In this document: positions 21,645-31,042 of the stretch, piece after piece | Numbering within the stretch: the first letter of the stretch is position 1 | Layout: the number at the start of each line of letters is the position of its first letter | From: Prochlorococcus sp. AG-418-M08 | GTDB lineage: Bacteria; Cyanobacteriota; Cyanobacteriia; PCC-6307; Cyanobiaceae | Length of the DNA stretch: 64,000 nt | NCBI GenBank assembly: GCA_003213955.1 | Contig: QCMG01000010.1 | Location: 1-64,000, forward strand | Direction of reading: 5' to 3' | Notes under the pieces: generated by a model | What the model saw: only the letters and a program-made list of their open reading frames with translations | What the model was told of the DNA's origin: nothing | Databases searched by the model: none | Program-made: the position numbers and the translations under genes

Positions 21645-22310
21645 ATGAATTTTCTAACTTGCAAGCTACTAATTAAAGAGGAATTAAAGATACTAAAAAA
21701 TGATTTAAATAAACAAAATGAACTTTGGGAAAATGGAAAAATAACAGCTGGAAGTCATGCTTCAAAAGTTAAAGAAAATTTGCAATTAAATAAAAATTCC
21801 GATGTATCTAAAAAATATTCTCAATTAATCAGAAAAAAGATAATCTCTAACCCATTAATTAAAAGCTTCGCATTACCAAAAATAATCCATGGAATAATGT
21901 TCACAAAATCATTAAAAAATATGCATTATGGCAGGCATATTGACAATCCATTTATGTCTACAGGAAGATCAGATTTATCATTTACCATTTCTTTAACTGA
22001 CAAAGACAATTATCAGGGAGGAGAATTATTAATTGATACAATGAATTCAGAGAAAGAGTTAAAGCTAGATGCCGGAGAAATAATAATATATCCAAGTACA
22101 TACTTACATTCAGTAAAAGAAGTCAAAAATGGAGAAAGATTAGTATGCGTAGGGTGGATTGAAAGTTATGTTAAATCTATTGAAGAAAGAGAATATTTAT
22201 TTGATCTTGATGCAGGAGCTAAAGGTTTATTAGCTCGACATGGGAGATCAGATGAGCTTGACCTTATTTTTAAATCTTATTCAAATCTTCTTAGATTATT
22301 AGGCAATTAA
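21645..22310 (+). CDS. Fe(II)/2-oxoglutarate-dependent PKHD-type hydroxylase (PiuC/YbiX-like)
   Basis: 221 aa from ATG 21645 (ORF track starts at 21537); MHYGRHIDNPFM and GEIIIYPSTYLHSVKEVKNGERLVCVGWIES. Confidence 0.9.
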   Translation: MNFLTCKLLIKEELKILKNDLNKQNELWENGKITAGSHASKVKENLQLNKNSDVSKKYSQLIRKKIISNPLIKSFALPKIIHGIMFTKSLKNMHYGRHIDNPFMSTGRSDLSFTISLTDKDNYQGGELLIDTMNSEKELKLDAGEIIIYPSTYLHSVKEVKNGERLVCVGWIESYVKSIEEREYLFDLDAGAKGLLARHGRSDELDLIFKSYSNLLRLLGN

Positions 22311-22385
22311 AGAAACATTTTATACACATCTTAGAAAAAAGTTCTTCAAATAATTACTATAGAGATACCGTAATTCTAATTTAAA

Positions 22386-22625
22386 ATGTCAAAAAGAAGT
22401 TCAATAGCTCTTTTTATAGCCGCAACAAGTTTATTAGCAATTTCTGCAACAGAATCTAACACTGTGAAAGCAGGAGAAAGTGATTTAGGTGGATTAAAAG
22501 AATGGAATACTGATATGAGCATTGATGCTGATTTTCTTCTAGATAAAGAGGCTCAAAAGTTAGCAGATGAAGCTAAAAAATCCGCCATGTGTATTCCTAT
22601 TGGAGAAGGAGAAAATTGCTGGTAA
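22386..22625 (+). CDS. Small exported hypothetical protein
   Basis: 79 aa with N-terminal signal-peptide-like segment. Confidence 0.6.
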   Translation: MSKRSSIALFIAATSLLAISATESNTVKAGESDLGGLKEWNTDMSIDADFLLDKEAQKLADEAKKSAMCIPIGEGENCW

Positions 22626-22640
22626 ACATTAATAAACAAT

Positions 22641-22665
22641 AAAAAACCGCTAATTAAAGCGGTTT
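22641..22665 (-). terminator. Intrinsic terminator, distal of a tandem pair after the porin
   Basis: Minus-strand AAACCGC-loop-GCGGTTT followed by a T-run. Confidence 0.7.
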
Positions 22666-22672
22666 AAGAAAA

Positions 22673-22700
22673 ATAAAAACACACCTTTGAAGGTGTGTTT
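22673..22700 (-). terminator. Intrinsic terminator, proximal of a tandem pair after the porin
   Basis: Minus-strand AAACACACCTT-CAA-AGGTGTGTTT followed by T-rich tract. Confidence 0.78.
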
Positions 22701-22709
22701 AATTTAAAT

Positions 22710-24008
22710 TTAGAATTTAAATGTTGTTTCAAGAACAGCACCTTTGACATCTCTGCCTTCAACACCGGTTCTATCAGTTGTCCCAAATACTGCTGGAGTA
22801 ACCGTAATAGAATCATTAACTGCGTAAGAATAATAAGCTTCCCAAGCAAATGGATCAACAGCTTCGTCTTCCCTTGTTTGAGGCTGACCAAAAGCAACGC
22901 CAATTCTATCATCGACATTAAAGGCATCAGTCCAAGTTAAACCTACGAAGTAAGCAGTGGTGTTGGAATTTGTAGAAGCATCAGTTTCAGATGTGTCATA
23001 ACCTACAGAGATAGAAGGGATTGCCTTACCAGAATCTTCAGGTCTCCACCATCCTCTTAAACCGATATTTGTACTATCACCTTTGCCAGCGACACCATTA
23101 CCAGTTGGTCTTAATTTTCCTGATGCAGTTGAGTAGTAACTGTCCATCCAGCCGTTGAACTTCATATTAACCATTACTGAAGCAGAGTAAGTAGGCTTCG
23201 TAATACCTACTTGAGTTGCCCAACTAGTTGCTGATTCAGAAGTTCCCCAACCACCAGTAGAATCACCCTCTTGACTTACAGCATTTGTACTAATTGCGAA
23301 TCCATTATCTGCCTTGTAAGCATAACCAATTCCAGGATTAGTACTAGCACCATATGCAGCTCCATTTCCACCCAATGTGAATTGCTTAGTAACAGGTTTA
23401 TATATGGATGGAGTTGTGGCATGCATATAGTAGTTTTCAATTTTGGGACCTACCCAAAATGTATGACTTTCACCAAGAGGAAATGTGTACCAAATTTTAT
23501 CTATTTTTAATTGATCAGTGTTTCCTTTAGCTGAAGACAAATAAGTTCCATATGTAGTACTTTTCATCCAACCTTCGGTATTACCAGATTTTAACCTGAC
23601 GTATAGATTATCATCACCAGTAAAACTTGTATTAAGATTACCTTGCCACATGTAGTGAGCTCTAACAGATTCTCCTAGAGCTGCTTCTCCTACCTTTTCT
23701 AGTGCATTAATGGCTCCAACAGAAAAAACAACTTGACCATCTAAAGTCGTTGTATCTGAAAAAGAACCAGCTTCAAAAGTAGGTTGAGAATTTTCTATTC
23801 CCAGCTCTGAATCATTTGTTGTGACCAGCTTTTCGTTATTTTCATTAACGAAAGATTTACTGTCAAAAAATTTTTTAGAAGAAGAATTTATACTACTTTT
23901 GTAGTTTTTAATCCCTTCAATATTTAAAACGTCAGAAGCTTGTGCGATTGTAGGAGCAATTAAGCCCACAGATGCAGTAGCTAACAACATTTGTTGGAAG
24001 AGTTTCAT
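22710..24008 (-). CDS. som: Porin, Som-like outer-membrane protein
   Basis: 432 aa; signal peptide, terminal Phe (LETTFKF), cyanobacterial carbohydrate-porin-like beta-barrel pattern. Confidence 0.85.
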   Translation of the reverse strand: MKLFQQMLLATASVGLIAPTIAQASDVLNIEGIKNYKSSINSSSKKFFDSKSFVNENNEKLVTTNDSELGIENSQPTFEAGSFSDTTTLDGQVVFSVGAINALEKVGEAALGESVRAHYMWQGNLNTSFTGDDNLYVRLKSGNTEGWMKSTTYGTYLSSAKGNTDQLKIDKIWYTFPLGESHTFWVGPKIENYYMHATTPSIYKPVTKQFTLGGNGAAYGASTNPGIGYAYKADNGFAISTNAVSQEGDSTGGWGTSESATSWATQVGITKPTYSASVMVNMKFNGWMDSYYSTASGKLRPTGNGVAGKGDSTNIGLRGWWRPEDSGKAIPSISVGYDTSETDASTNSNTTAYFVGLTWTDAFNVDDRIGVAFGQPQTREDEAVDPFAWEAYYSYAVNDSITVTPAVFGTTDRTGVEGRDVKGAVLETTFKF

Positions 24009-24012
24009 TTTA

Positions 24013-24020
24013 CCTCACAC
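24013..24020 (-). promoter_or_regulatory. Candidate Yfr1 sRNA binding site over the porin ribosome-binding site
   Basis: Minus strand GTGTGAGGTAAAATG: GUGUGAGG is an exact 8-nt complement of CCUCACAC in the conserved Yfr1 loop, ending just before the start codon. Confidence 0.65.
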
Positions 24021-24021
24021 G

Positions 24022-24048
24022 AAAAAAACCCATAAAATGGGTACCCAT
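24022..24048 (-). promoter_or_regulatory. Candidate leader attenuator upstream of the porin gene
   Basis: Minus strand ATGGGT-ACCCAT-TTT-ATGGGT-TTTTTT: middle element can pair with either outer element, the second pairing giving a hairpin plus T-run. Confidence 0.4.
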
Positions 24049-24136
24049 ATTGTATCGAGTGTAACTTTTTCGGGTAGGATTATTAGATTCATTCCTATGT
24101 AGCATTTGATACCTAGCTTAAGTTTATTCTTTTAGC

Positions 24137-25054
24137 TTAAATATCTTTTTTTAATAAAGGGAAGTTCAAAGACTCCCTTTCTTGCATCCATGAAGATGCT
24201 ACTTCTCTTGCTAAATTTCGAATTGTTTCTATGTATTGGGCACGATCAGTAACAGAAATTACTCCTCTTGCATCAAGCAAATTAAAGCAGTGACTGCATT
24301 TTAAAACAAAGTCTAAAGCAGGAAAAGTTAGTTTTTTATCAACCAGAGAATTAGCTTCTTCTTGGTACAAAGAAAATAATTTTTTAATATTATCAGGATT
24401 TGATTCTTTGAAATTAAATTCACATTGATTTTTTTCAAATTGAAGCCAAATATCACTGTAATTTAAATCTTTATTCCAATCTAAATCCCAAATACTTTCT
24501 TTACCTTGCAAAAACGTCGCGATTCTCTCTATTCCATAAGTTATCTCAATGGGAATTGGGTTACAGTCAACCCCTCCACATTGTTGAAAGTAAGTAAATT
24601 GAGTTACTTCCATTCCATCCAACCAAACCTCCCAACCTACACCCCATGCTCCAAGAGTAGGAGACTCCCAATTATCTTCTACAAATCTAATATCATGCTC
24701 TTTAGGATTAATTCCTAAAAACTCTAAAGAAGACAAATATTTCTCTTGAATTCCATCTGGAGATGGTTTAATTATCACTTGATACTGAAAATAATGCTGA
24801 GCCCTATTCGGGTTATCTCCAAATCTTCCATCAGTAGGTCTTCTACACGGCTCAGCATAAGCGACACTCCAAGGTTCTGGTCCAATTGCTCTAAGAAAAG
24901 TATGAGGATTCATTGTGCCTGCCCCTTTTTCAGTGTCATAAGGTTGCATAATCAAACAACCCTCTTCAGACCAAAATTTATTTAAGTTTTGAATTATATC
25001 CTGAAAAAACATTGAATTTAAAAGTTTATTATACGGAGCAATGCCATGGATCAT
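24137..25054 (-). CDS. glyQ: Glycine--tRNA ligase alpha subunit
   Basis: 305 aa; [36 protein letters not shown]. Confidence 0.97.
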   Translation of the reverse strand: MIHGIAPYNKLLNSMFFQDIIQNLNKFWSEEGCLIMQPYDTEKGAGTMNPHTFLRAIGPEPWSVAYAEPCRRPTDGRFGDNPNRAQHYFQYQVIIKPSPDGIQEKYLSSLEFLGINPKEHDIRFVEDNWESPTLGAWGVGWEVWLDGMEVTQFTYFQQCGGVDCNPIPIEITYGIERIATFLQGKESIWDLDWNKDLNYSDIWLQFEKNQCEFNFKESNPDNIKKLFSLYQEEANSLVDKKLTFPALDFVLKCSHCFNLLDARGVISVTDRAQYIETIRNLAREVASSWMQERESLNFPLLKKDI

Positions 25055-25102
25055 AATAACAAATCTACTTTAAAAGAAAAAAAATTAATTAATGAAAAAT
25101 TC

Positions 25103-25258
25103 TTATTTCTGTTTCTGATAATGTTTTTTATTTTCAGAAGTCATAAGTAAATAAAAAATTATTCCATATAGACTTACAAAGGTAATTATCAACTCTAGTG
25201 TTTGAACTAGTTCTCTAGGTAACAAATTCTCGAGGTGTAAGATTGTTGATAAAAACAT
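25103..25258 (-). CDS. Small hydrophobic hypothetical protein
   Basis: Not in ORF track; manual translation MFLSTILHLENLLPRELVQTLELIITFVSLYGIIFYLLMTSENKKHYQKQK*. Confidence 0.5.
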   Translation of the reverse strand: MFLSTILHLENLLPRELVQTLELIITFVSLYGIIFYLLMTSENKKHYQKQK

Positions 25259-25272
25259 AAATCAGAGATTAA

Positions 25273-25659
25273 TTAAGTAAAAAAATCTAATGGAAATGGT
25301 CCAAAAGTACTAGACTTTTCAGAATCTTCGTTATACTGACATGTTAATAAAATTCCCTCTCCAAGACCATTTTCAGTTCTAATGTAAACATTTTCAGTTT
25401 TTTGATTACCTTTTAAAAAAACGCTTCCATCAGCATGTAAAGAGTCTAAATTCGTGAATTTTATTGAAGAATATTTTTTAGAAATTGATCGCAATGCCTC
25501 AACAGCAAGATAATCATGAGATGCCATTATTCCTATTGTTATCCAATCTGCGTTGAGAATGTAAAGTTCTAGCTCTTCTAAAAGTTTTTTGGTTTGACTT
25601 TTACTTAATTGAGGAGCTGACCTAAGCCTATTTAAATCAACTAAATGATTAATAACCAT
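25273..25659 (-). CDS. DUF1824-like conserved protein
   Basis: 128 aa; cyanobacterial-type small protein with DWITIGIMASHDYLAVEALRSI. Confidence 0.65.
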   Translation of the reverse strand: MVINHLVDLNRLRSAPQLSKSQTKKLLEELELYILNADWITIGIMASHDYLAVEALRSISKKYSSIKFTNLDSLHADGSVFLKGNQKTENVYIRTENGLGEGILLTCQYNEDSEKSSTFGPFPLDFFT

Positions 25660-25701
25660 TAATCAATAACCATTAATAAAATAATATAAAATCTAGTAAA
25701 A

Positions 25702-26034
25702 TTATCCAAATGTTCGTCCATTCCATCCCCACATCTCAGCAGGAACATCTTCAAAACAAATATAAATTTTATCTATTGGGATACCAATTTTTTCATGAAA
25801 AAAATTACAAATAGGTTTTGCCATTAGGGAAGGGTTTATCGAGCCTATGGACTTTATTTCTAAATAGCAACATGGACTTTCATTATTAAAATATAACTTC
25901 GAGTCATCTTCTAATTTTGCCATAACAAATTTTCTTGATTTATTTGTTAAGGATGAAATTAAAATTGAAACTTCTTCTAGTAATTTATTTTGATCATCTA
26001 CTTTAGCTGAGGTTGAAATATTGATGTAAGGCAT
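25702..26034 (-). CDS. MIF/tautomerase-like protein (light-inducible protein family)
   Basis: 110 aa; MPYINISTSAKV with conserved Pro after Met; FFHEKIGIPIDKIYICFEDVPAEMWGWNGRTFG. Confidence 0.85.
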   Translation of the reverse strand: MPYINISTSAKVDDQNKLLEEVSILISSLTNKSRKFVMAKLEDDSKLYFNNESPCCYLEIKSIGSINPSLMAKPICNFFHEKIGIPIDKIYICFEDVPAEMWGWNGRTFG

Positions 26035-26036
26035 AT

Positions 26037-26231
26037 TTATGCAGCGAAATACTCTTTCTCAGGATCACTTTGTAACTCAATAGTTTTATTTTTCAAAACT
26101 CTTTTTGAAGATAAAAATGCTAAGTCGTATGAACTTATTCCGTTCGCATATGGATTGAAGAGTGCATTTTTTGACCTAGTTTTTTTGCCTTTTTTCAATT
26201 CATTCATATTATTTAAATAGTTAATAAACAA
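26037..26231 (-). CDS. Small hypothetical protein
   Basis: 64 aa ORF adjacent and co-oriented with the MIF-like gene. Confidence 0.5.
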   Translation of the reverse strand: MFINYLNNMNELKKGKKTRSKNALFNPYANGISSYDLAFLSSKRVLKNKTIELQSDPEKEYFAA

Positions 26232-26356
26232 TTTAACTTTTTTTGTTTAATTGTCTAGTTTTTAATTTATTTTATTAACTTAAAATCTTTAAAAATTATT
26301 TCCAAAGCCCAAAAGTAGAATTTTACGTTTAAATTTAAGAAAATTAAATTAATATT

Positions 26357-26992
26357 TTGGAAATTTTAAATAATTATCAAAGGCAAAAAATTGATGAAAG
26401 TAATGATGAAGATTTTTATTCTGATCCAAAATTTGTTTATCATCTAGACTCAAATTTCAGAAACTATTTATCTTCTATTTATAGAAATGAGATTAAGGAT
26501 TATTCCATTGTTCTAGATTTAATGTCTAGCTGGGATAGTTATCTTCCCTCAGATAAGAAATTTAAGAAAGTCATTGGCCATGGATTAAATAAAGATGAAC
26601 TCGAAAGAAACAAATCTCTAGATTCTTATTGGATTCAAAATTTTAATGTAAATCAAAATATACCCCTTGAAAGTGGGAGTGTAGATTTTTGTTTAATGGT
26701 TGCTGCATGGCAATATTTGCAGTATCCAGAAAACCTCACAAAGGAGATTGTAAGAATTCTATGTGATTCAGGTAAAATAATAGTTTCTTTTTCAAACAGA
26801 GCCTTCTGGCATAAAGCGCCAAACATATGGACTTCTTCAACAGAAGATGAAAGACTTAAATACGTTAGGAAAGTATTAGTTACAAATGGATTTAAAGAAC
26901 CCAAAATAATTAAAAAATTTAATGTTCAAACTTTCAATCTCTTTCCTTTCTCTAAAAAAGATCCTTTTTATTGTTTAATTGCAACTAAATAG
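26357..26992 (+). CDS. SAM-dependent methyltransferase-like protein
   Basis: 211 aa; VLDLMSSWDSYLP, SVDFCLMVAAWQYLQYPENLTKEIVRIL; TTG start. Confidence 0.75.
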   Translation: MEILNNYQRQKIDESNDEDFYSDPKFVYHLDSNFRNYLSSIYRNEIKDYSIVLDLMSSWDSYLPSDKKFKKVIGHGLNKDELERNKSLDSYWIQNFNVNQNIPLESGSVDFCLMVAAWQYLQYPENLTKEIVRILCDSGKIIVSFSNRAFWHKAPNIWTSSTEDERLKYVRKVLVTNGFKEPKIIKKFNVQTFNLFPFSKKDPFYCLIATK

Positions 26993-27070
26993 TAACTATA
27001 AATTTCATCTTAATTGCTAATTAAAGTAAAGAATTGAATTTATAGCCTAACTTTTAAATAATGTTTATTA

Positions 27071-27337
27071 TTGGGTAGCTCAAAAAATTCAATGGGATCT
27101 AAAAGAGAAAAATATCCTGAAAAATGTCCATGGGATCTTGGCCCTAATCAGCATTTAGCTAAAGAAGAAAACTGGACATTAAGATTAGGAGATGCGCATG
27201 TATGTTTCAGCAAAAACAAACTAGATAATAATTACTTTCATGTAATTAGCAATGAAAACGAAGAGCAGATTCTTGCTTTTAGAGCTAGGCTTCTTTATCA
27301 AAAATTACTTGATAAAGGATTCAGATTAGTTGATTAA
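27071..27337 (+). CDS. Conserved hypothetical protein
   Basis: 88 aa ORF; Trp/Cys-containing; start either TTG 27071 or a downstream ATG. Confidence 0.55.
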   Translation: MGSSKNSMGSKREKYPEKCPWDLGPNQHLAKEENWTLRLGDAHVCFSKNKLDNNYFHVISNENEEQILAFRARLLYQKLLDKGFRLVD

Positions 27338-27349
27338 TTAATAAAAATA

Positions 27350-28000
27350 CTAACTTAATAAACTGATATTCTCAAAAGTGAACTTTTGCACTTCTTCTTT
27401 TTGACTTTTATTTAAGCACTTTATATATCTTGAGCTGAGTATCCAAATATCTTGAGAACCAATATTTATAAATTTATCCTCGTAATCCAACCTCAAGGAA
27501 TTTGCTTTGAGAGTTTTAGAATCTATTTGCTGGGAAGAATATTTTTTACTTAAAAACCCTTTCCCAGTATCTAAGAATTCTTGAACAAAAATTTCTATGA
27601 TAATTCCATGAATTTTTCTATAAACCATATTAATACAATTATCTTTTACCCTGTATTTATCACCCTCACTTTTACCTGAAACTATCATTTCAATTCCATC
27701 ATCTGAATCTTTAATTAAACTAAAATTATTTTTGGAGTGAATTTCCTGAAATGTTCTTTTTACCCTATGAATTGATACTTCAAACAATTGAGAGGAAATA
27801 CTTTTAATTACTCTTTGATCATTAATATTTTTTATTTCAGGTTTAAAATTTTTTCCTAAAACGAAATCACCTTCGTAAATATCATTATTTGTTGAGAGGA
27901 TGCATTTACCTTTGTAACCACTAAATTCATTAGGCCAGGTATATCTTTTTTCATAAGCTTGTTTGAAAAGTTCTTTACAGTTAATTTCTGTTAAATTCAT
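27350..28000 (-). CDS. DUF3386-like conserved protein
   Basis: 216 aa ORF with cyanobacterial DUF3386-type features. Confidence 0.6.
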   Translation of the reverse strand: MNLTEINCKELFKQAYEKRYTWPNEFSGYKGKCILSTNNDIYEGDFVLGKNFKPEIKNINDQRVIKSISSQLFEVSIHRVKRTFQEIHSKNNFSLIKDSDDGIEMIVSGKSEGDKYRVKDNCINMVYRKIHGIIIEIFVQEFLDTGKGFLSKKYSSQQIDSKTLKANSLRLDYEDKFINIGSQDIWILSSRYIKCLNKSQKEEVQKFTFENISLLS

Positions 28001-28032
28001 TATTAAGGAATCGAAGATATAAATAATTTTAC

Positions 28033-28065
28033 AAAAAAGCCTCTCTGAATTTAATAGAGAGGCTT
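28033..28065 (-). terminator. Intrinsic terminator of pcb
   Basis: Minus-strand AAGCCTCTCT-ATTAAATTC-AGAGAGGCTT + T-run, downstream of the pcb stop. Confidence 0.85.
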
Positions 28066-28084
28066 ATTGTTTAGTTAAATTAAA

Positions 28085-29143
28085 CTAATTTTGTGTAATT
28101 TTTGTATTTTCTATATTGTCAAATGCTTGACCAATTTTCTTAAAGTCGAATCCCATAGCTCTTAGCGCATGCCATAAATGACCCTGTAAGAAAAAGAAAC
28201 CCAAATAAAAGTGAGTATTGGCAAGCCATGCTCTTGAACTATATGCTCCTGAACCTAAATCAACGGTATCAGTAAAATAAGGAGCAAATTCAAATTGAAG
28301 CTTCAATGGTTCCCCATACAGATCAACTGGGTAAATAGTTGTATTTGATGCACACCAGAATGCTGCAACAAAAGCCATATAAGAAACACCAACTACTGAA
28401 TAAGAAAGAATCGCCTCGGCACCAAGTAATCCTTTACCCTTGAATTCTGTATATTCACCAAATTGCTTTGTGCAAATATGGAAAACACCACCAATAATTT
28501 CCAGGAAGGCTAAGAAAGCATGACCACCCATAATATCTTCTAAACTATCAATTTTCAGGAAATCGAATTGGTGATTCCAAATAGCGGCAATATCCAAGTT
28601 GTAAACAACTTGTCTTGTTGAACCTATTGCAGGATCATAGATACCATGAACACGAGCCCATTCAACAAACATGATTGCTCCAAGTCCTAAAAATATTAGA
28701 TGATGACCTAATATAAAAGTTAATTTATCTGGATCATCCCACTCGAAATCAAATTTTTGAGGCTTACTATTTTCTGGATAGTCTCCAAGATCGCCTGCAA
28801 ATTTGTTGGAATGCAGTAATCCACCAGCTCCTAGTACCGCGGAAAAAATTAGATGTAATGTACAAATTACAACAATTCCATATGGTTCAGTGATAACTCC
28901 ATTTTCGATTCCGCCAATACCAATCCCCGCTAGGTGAGGTAAAACAATTGCTTTCTGCGCACCCATTGGAATACTGGCGTCATAACGTGCCAATTCAAAT
29001 AATCCAAAAGCCCCTGCCCAGAACATCATTAATCCTGCATGAGCAGCATGAGCAGCTATGAATTTACCTGAACGGCCAACAACGCCAGAATTTCCTGCGT
29101 ACCAGTCATAGGTAACATCAGATTTTCCGTAGTTTTGTAACAC
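28085..29143 (-). CDS. pcb: Chlorophyll a/b-binding light-harvesting protein, Pcb/IsiA (CP43-like) family
   Basis: 352 aa; DVTYDWYAGNSGVVGRSGKFIAAHAAHAGLMMFWAGAFGLFELAR, LLHSNKF. Confidence 0.95.
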   Translation of the reverse strand: MLQNYGKSDVTYDWYAGNSGVVGRSGKFIAAHAAHAGLMMFWAGAFGLFELARYDASIPMGAQKAIVLPHLAGIGIGGIENGVITEPYGIVVICTLHLIFSAVLGAGGLLHSNKFAGDLGDYPENSKPQKFDFEWDDPDKLTFILGHHLIFLGLGAIMFVEWARVHGIYDPAIGSTRQVVYNLDIAAIWNHQFDFLKIDSLEDIMGGHAFLAFLEIIGGVFHICTKQFGEYTEFKGKGLLGAEAILSYSVVGVSYMAFVAAFWCASNTTIYPVDLYGEPLKLQFEFAPYFTDTVDLGSGAYSSRAWLANTHFYLGFFFLQGHLWHALRAMGFDFKKIGQAFDNIENTKITQN

Positions 29144-29286
29144 TTGATTTAAATAAACAGCAAATTGAGCTTATTGCTAATTCGGTTAATTTTTACAAGA
29201 TCATTACAGGTTTTAAATACTTATGTAAATAAAACATACTTTGGGAGAACAAATGTTACACAGTTAAACCATATGTCTTTAAAGGT

Positions 29287-29811
29287 TTATGCCAATGCAG
29301 GAATTTCGCCTTTCAATTGAGAAGCCCATGTTTCTAGACGCGAATCAGTTAAATCCGATTCACTATCTTCATCAAGTGGTAATCCACAGAAGCTTTCACC
29401 TATTACACTTTTTGACTCATCAAATGTATATGAAGACTTGTCAACATAGCCAACCATATCTGCTCCTGCTTTTGCAAAATAACTATGTAATTCTTCCATT
29501 GCATCACAATAATTTTCTGTATAAGTAGATGAATCACCTAAGCCAAAAATAGCAACCTTTTTCCCTGACAAGCTTAGATCACCAATATCCTCTAGTATTG
29601 AGTCCCAAGCAGTTCCAGATCTTTCCTCATCTGCGCCAGTATTCCATGTAGGAATGCCACAAATAATTCCATCAAGACCTTCAAACTCAGATAGATCATC
29701 AACATCGGATACATCCTTAGGTGATTCTGCAGAAGAAATAAAGTTGTGAAGACGATCTGCAACGTCTTCAGTTTTTCCAGTTGTAGTTGCGTAATAAATT
29801 CCTACAGTCAT
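29287..29811 (-). CDS. isiB: Flavodoxin
   Basis: 174 aa; GIYYATTTGKTEDVADRL FMN site, PTWNTGADEERSGTAWDS. Confidence 0.96.
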   Translation of the reverse strand: MTVGIYYATTTGKTEDVADRLHNFISSAESPKDVSDVDDLSEFEGLDGIICGIPTWNTGADEERSGTAWDSILEDIGDLSLSGKKVAIFGLGDSSTYTENYCDAMEELHSYFAKAGADMVGYVDKSSYTFDESKSVIGESFCGLPLDEDSESDLTDSRLETWASQLKGEIPALA

Positions 29812-29949
29812 AACTTCAAATTGTTTACTTTAAAATAATAAAATTAAAATAAGATAAATAAATTTCTATAAAAACTTTTTCATGTAATTTTTTATACAAA
29901 TTTACGTAAGAATAAGCTCTAATTAGAAATTTAATTATGTAAAAATCTA

Positions 29950-30687
29950 ATGATGCTTTCTAATAATCAGAAAAAAACCCTCCAAAAATTGATGAAGGAC
30001 TTTAATTTTTTGGGGTCAAAAAAATATAAGTTAATAGTTTTATTAGGATTATTGGGTGATTTTGATAGTTTTGAATACGCAATAAATTTAAAAAAATTTA
30101 TTGAGCATGATCAAAAAAAGCAAATAGATATTTTTGCAGTAGCCATAGGAAGTGAAATCGGTAAAGAGAAGTTTTGTGATTTTACAGGATTTCCGAAAAA
30201 AAATTTAAAAGTTGTTACTGATAATCAAATTCACCAAGGGCTTATGATTTCAAAAGGGGTTGATATAGGTTTAGGAGGTTGGATCAATATGTTGATTATG
30301 TTATCAGGAATAAACTCTTTCAAAACAATAAAAGAGGTTGTTAGAGGCTATACAGGAGATAGAAATTCAAAGCAAATTTTTTTTGATGAAGATCATATAA
30401 ATCTATTTAATGTATTTAAATTCTCTGGTGTTTTTTTTAAATATACTTGTGGAGATGGTTACTTAAGACCTTTTGAATTAGCTACTTATAGATTAAAAAA
30501 TATGATAGAAATACTTCAAAACTGGAAAGATTATATCCTTGATAATAAATATCTACCTCATAGAGGGGCTTCATTTATTTTAGACGAAAAAGACAAAATC
30601 ATCTATACGTATTTTTCCAATAATGTCCTTGGGTATTCTCCAAAAATGGAAGATCCTTTAGCTTTTTTACAAGAGCAATGCGGATAA
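29950..30687 (+). CDS. AhpC/TSA-like (peroxiredoxin-like) protein
   Basis: 245 aa; thioredoxin-fold layout VLLGLLGDFDSFEYAINLKKF...HRGASFILDEKDKIIYTYFSNNVLG. Confidence 0.7.
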   Translation: MMLSNNQKKTLQKLMKDFNFLGSKKYKLIVLLGLLGDFDSFEYAINLKKFIEHDQKKQIDIFAVAIGSEIGKEKFCDFTGFPKKNLKVVTDNQIHQGLMISKGVDIGLGGWINMLIMLSGINSFKTIKEVVRGYTGDRNSKQIFFDEDHINLFNVFKFSGVFFKYTCGDGYLRPFELATYRLKNMIEILQNWKDYILDNKYLPHRGASFILDEKDKIIYTYFSNNVLGYSPKMEDPLAFLQEQCG

Positions 30688-30956
30688 TGAATTCTTTTAA
30701 TATTGAGTTCTTCGGATATTTTGCAGCAATCTTAACTACAGTTGCATTTTTGCCTCAACTAATTAAGACATTAAAGACTAAAAAAGCAGACGATGTTTCA
30801 CTAGTCACTTTAATAATGTTTATTCTCGGAGTAGGATTTTGGATTGTGTACGGCTATGAAATATCTTCATTCCCCATTTTGATAGCAAATGTAATAACTT
30901 TTACACTAAATCTTTTTATTTTAATTTCAAAAATTTATTATGCAAGAAAATATTAA
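30678..30956 (+). CDS. SemiSWEET/PQ-loop (MtN3) family transporter
   Basis: 92 aa; three TM segments, AILTTVAFLPQLIKTLKTKKADDVSL PQ-loop. Confidence 0.9.
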   Translation: MRIMNSFNIEFFGYFAAILTTVAFLPQLIKTLKTKKADDVSLVTLIMFILGVGFWIVYGYEISSFPILIANVITFTLNLFILISKIYYARKY

Positions 30957-31042
30957 AATTGATAGTTAATTAATCTAAAGTATCAATTTTTTCGAAAAAA
31001 TGATTGAATAGTTATTAATATAGATCAAATTATAAATTAGTT

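Noticed and set aside
22664-22940. ORFs 22664-22927 (-) and 22695-22940 (+) at the porin 3' end
   Set aside because: Overlap the porin C-terminus and terminator hairpins in other frames; low-complexity translations.
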